A stretch of DNA of 64,000 nucleotides, from positions 370,115 through 434,114 of the forward strand of contig CAZKXI010000001.1 in NCBI GenBank assembly GCA_964556755.1. The letters are read 5' to 3'. Position numbers and translations under genes: made by a program. The notes beneath the pieces were generated by a model. That model ran no database searches. It was not told where the DNA came from and saw only the letters and a program-made list of their open reading frames with translations. The stretch comes from UBA4085 sp964556755. GTDB taxonomy: Bacteria; Acidobacteriota; Aminicenantia; Aminicenantales; UBA4085. Shown here in pieces: positions 62,041-64,000 of this stretch (position 1 is the first letter of the stretch; every line of letters starts with the position of its first letter).

Positions 62041-64000
62041 TTGACCAATCGAATCCATCGCACCCTACGGGCCGGCCGGCTCCTCGCTTACCTGGCCGGC
62101 GCTCTCCTCCTCTTCTCCATTCCTTCTCCCGCCGCCTACCTCTCCAACGTCCCGCAATCCCTCCGCCAGCCCGACGGCGCCACGCTCCACTGCCTGGCCA
62201 GCGGCGACGAGTTCTTTAGCTGGCTCCATGACGCCGCCGGCTATACCATCATCCAAGACCCCTCCACCGGCTTCTACGTCTACGCCGCGCCCGCCCCAAA
62301 CGGAGACCTGAAGCCCTCGACCTCGATTGCCGGTCGCTCCAACCCCGCCGCCTTCGGCCTCTCCCCCCGCCTCCTCCCCTCCGCCGCGGTCCAGCAGCGC
62401 CTTCGTGCCTCCACCCGCCGCCTCTTCCTCGCCTCCGAGCCCTCCCCCGCCCCCCGCACGGGCGCGATCAACAACCTCGTCGTCTTCATTCGCTTCAGCG
62501 GCGAGAGCGAGTTCACCGACGCGCCCTCCGTCTTCAATCAGATGCTCAACGCCTCGGGCGCCTCCGATAATTCCATGTTCCACTACTTCTACGAGGCATC
62601 CTACTCCCGCCTGGCCGTGACCTCGACCCTCTATCCCGCGCCCGCCGCCACGATTCTTTCCTATCAGGACGCCTTCGCCCGCGGCTATTACCAGCCCTAC
62701 AACGCCGTCTCCAATCCCATCGGCTACACGGGCGGCAACGACGGCTACGACCGCACGATCCGCGAGCACACCCTGCTCAAGAACGCCGTGGCGTCGATCG
62801 CCTCCCAAGTCCCCGCGGGCCTTGTCATCGACGGCGACGGCGACGGCCGAGTCGACAACATCGTCTTCGTCGTCTCCGGCTCGCCGACCGGCTGGGCCTC
62901 GCTCCTCTGGCCCCATCAATGGGCCCTCTACACGCAGCTTTCCTACATCAACGGCAAGCGCGTCTACACCTACAACCTCCAGCTGCGCACCACCATCGAT
63001 ACCGGCGTCCTCTGCCACGAGATGTTCCACTCCATCGGCGCCCCCGATCTCTATCACTACTCCTACGACGGCCTGACCCCGGTCGGCCCGTGGGACATCA
63101 TGGAATACGACGCCAACCCGCCGCAGCACATGGGCGCCTTCATGAAGTGGCGCTACGGGACGTGGATCTCCTCCATCCCCGAGATCACGACGGCCGGAAC
63201 CTACACCCTGAATCCCCTGACCTCGGCCGCCGGCCAGTGCTACAAGATCCGCTCGCCTCGGTCGAGCACCGAGTACTTCGTCCTGGAATACAGGCGCCGC
63301 GCCGGAATCTTCGAGGCCTCCCTTCCCGCCGACGGCCTGCTCGTCTACCGCATCGACTCGGCCCAGGACGGCCAGGGCAACGACGCCGGCCCGCCCGACG
63401 AGGTCTACCTCTACCGGCCCGACGGCACCACGGCCGCCAACGGCCAGATCTACAGCGCCCACTTCTCCAGCGCCGCCGGCCGCACGGCCATCAACGACAC
63501 GACCAATCCCTCGAGCTTCCTCTCCGACGGCTCGGCGGGCGGCCTTCGCATCTCCAACATCGGATCGGTCGGGGCGACGATCTCATTTACCGTGGCTTTT
63601 CCGCCCTCCATCAGGCTGAGCGCATCCAAGCTGAGCTACGGCGCCGTCGCGGGCGGGAGCGTGACCCGGGAGCAGAAGGTCACGGTCAGCAACGCGGGCC
63701 AAGGGACGCTGGCCTGGTCGGCATCAGCGTCGCGGTCGTGGCTCTCCGTCACCCCTCCATCCGGTACGAATACCGGCGTTATCGCCATCCGGGCCGACCC
63801 GGCGGGCCTGTCGCCCGGCTCTTACTCGGGGACGATCGCCGTGACTTCAGGCGATGCACCCAACTCGCCGCAAAACATCGCGGTCGACTTCACGGTCTAC
63901 GCCGCGGGGACCTCCGGCTCTCCCTTCGGCTCGTTCGACACGCCGGCGAACAATGCCACGGTGATGAGCAGCATCGCCGTGACGGGCTGGGCCCTGGACG
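62041..64000 (+). CDS. Modular secreted protein D: M6-family metalloprotease plus BACON and Ig-like cassette (partial)
   Basis: The gene runs off the right edge; 653 codons are present. The start is taken as TTG 62041, since no ATG precedes the signal peptide (RLLAYLAGALLLFSIPSPAA). Residues about 140-500 form an M6 (immune inhibitor A-like) peptidase with the zinc motif HEMFHSIGAPD (His326, Glu327, His330, Asp336) and an earlier INNLVVFIRFSGESEF segment. A BACON-like domain lies at about 524-620, then GSFDTP at about 628 opens the same Ig-like cassette as in genes A-C. The protein is exported and probably a secreted or surface protease. The rest of the cassette is expected beyond the window. 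Confidence 0.82.
   Translation, partial: MTNRIHRTLRAGRLLAYLAGALLLFSIPSPAAYLSNVPQSLRQPDGATLHCLASGDEFFSWLHDAAGYTIIQDPSTGFYVYAAPAPNGDLKPSTSIAGRSNPAAFGLSPRLLPSAAVQQRLRASTRRLFLASEPSPAPRTGAINNLVVFIRFSGESEFTDAPSVFNQMLNASGASDNSMFHYFYEASYSRLAVTSTLYPAPAATILSYQDAFARGYYQPYNAVSNPIGYTGGNDGYDRTIREHTLLKNAVASIASQVPAGLVIDGDGDGRVDNIVFVVSGSPTGWASLLWPHQWALYTQLSYINGKRVYTYNLQLRTTIDTGVLCHEMFHSIGAPDLYHYSYDGLTPVGPWDIMEYDANPPQHMGAFMKWRYGTWISSIPEITTAGTYTLNPLTSAAGQCYKIRSPRSSTEYFVLEYRRRAGIFEASLPADGLLVYRIDSAQDGQGNDAGPPDEVYLYRPDGTTAANGQIYSAHFSSAAGRTAINDTTNPSSFLSDGSAGGLRISNIGSVGATISFTVAFPPSIRLSASKLSYGAVAGGSVTREQKVTVSNAGQGTLAWSASASRSWLSVTPPSGTNTGVIAIRADPAGLSPGSYSGTIAVTSGDAPNSPQNIAVDFTVYAAGTSGSPFGSFDTPANNATVMSSIAVTGWALD

Overview
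The window is a high-GC chromosomal segment from a diderm (Gram-negative type) bacterium. LptD, an outer-membrane-type barrel, many Sec signal peptides and a long surface-polysaccharide region all point to an outer membrane with LPS. The mixture of features (BACON-type secreted proteins, membrane-anchored HTH regulators, RAYT-type repeats, Ala/Arg/Pro-rich tails on enzymes) reminds me of Candidatus Aminicenantes or Acidobacteriota. That placement is an impression from gene style, not a computed result.

Layout. 0.3-3.7 kb: coaX, an unknown gene and rnr in one operon. 3.9-7.0 kb: a stand-alone SelB C-terminal winged-helix protein, overlapped by a histidine kinase / NarL-type response regulator pair. 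7.3-14.5 kb (minus strand): a five-gene run of a COG2403-like P-loop GTPase, carbamate kinase, ornithine carbamoyltransferase, a large acidic-tailed unknown and a barrel protein. 14.8-16.3 kb: purF. 16.3-17.6 kb: a complete REP-associated tyrosine transposase (RAYT) element. 17.6-34.8 kb: nucleotide-sugar and polysaccharide genes (two GDP-sugar SDRs, rmlB/A/C, a UDP-GlcNAc 2-epimerase, sat, WbpD/B/E-like genes, ugd, two GT-C membrane proteins). 34.9-43.9 kb: a membrane-tethered HTH regulator, two secreted propeller-like proteins, a methyltransferase, a small secreted protein and a degraded paralogue of it. 44.1-50.0 kb: RgpF-like protein, polyprenyl-phosphate sugar transferase and two glycosyltransferases. 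50.1-52.3 kb: lptD. 52.6-64.0 kb: a tandem array of four large secreted proteins with different N-terminal modules and one shared C-terminal cassette; the last is cut by the window edge.

The strongest unusual signal is a dispersed inverted-repeat family with GGGGTCAGGTCT...AGACCTGACCCC tips. There are 15 full copies of about 95-105 bp, 3 solo ends, and one 1.36-kb element that carries the RAYT gene between the same tips. Most copies sit within a few bases of, or overlap, a stop codon, and some supply the stop codon and last residues of a protein. Two sequence subtypes show concerted changes in both tips. A second, unrelated repeat family (GGGACACCATAC ends) occurs twice.

Many plus-strand genes are preceded by an extended -10 (TGnTATAAT-like) box close to the start codon, so the polysaccharide genes look like many short transcription units separated by repeat elements rather than one operon. 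I see no rRNA, tRNA or CRISPR array.
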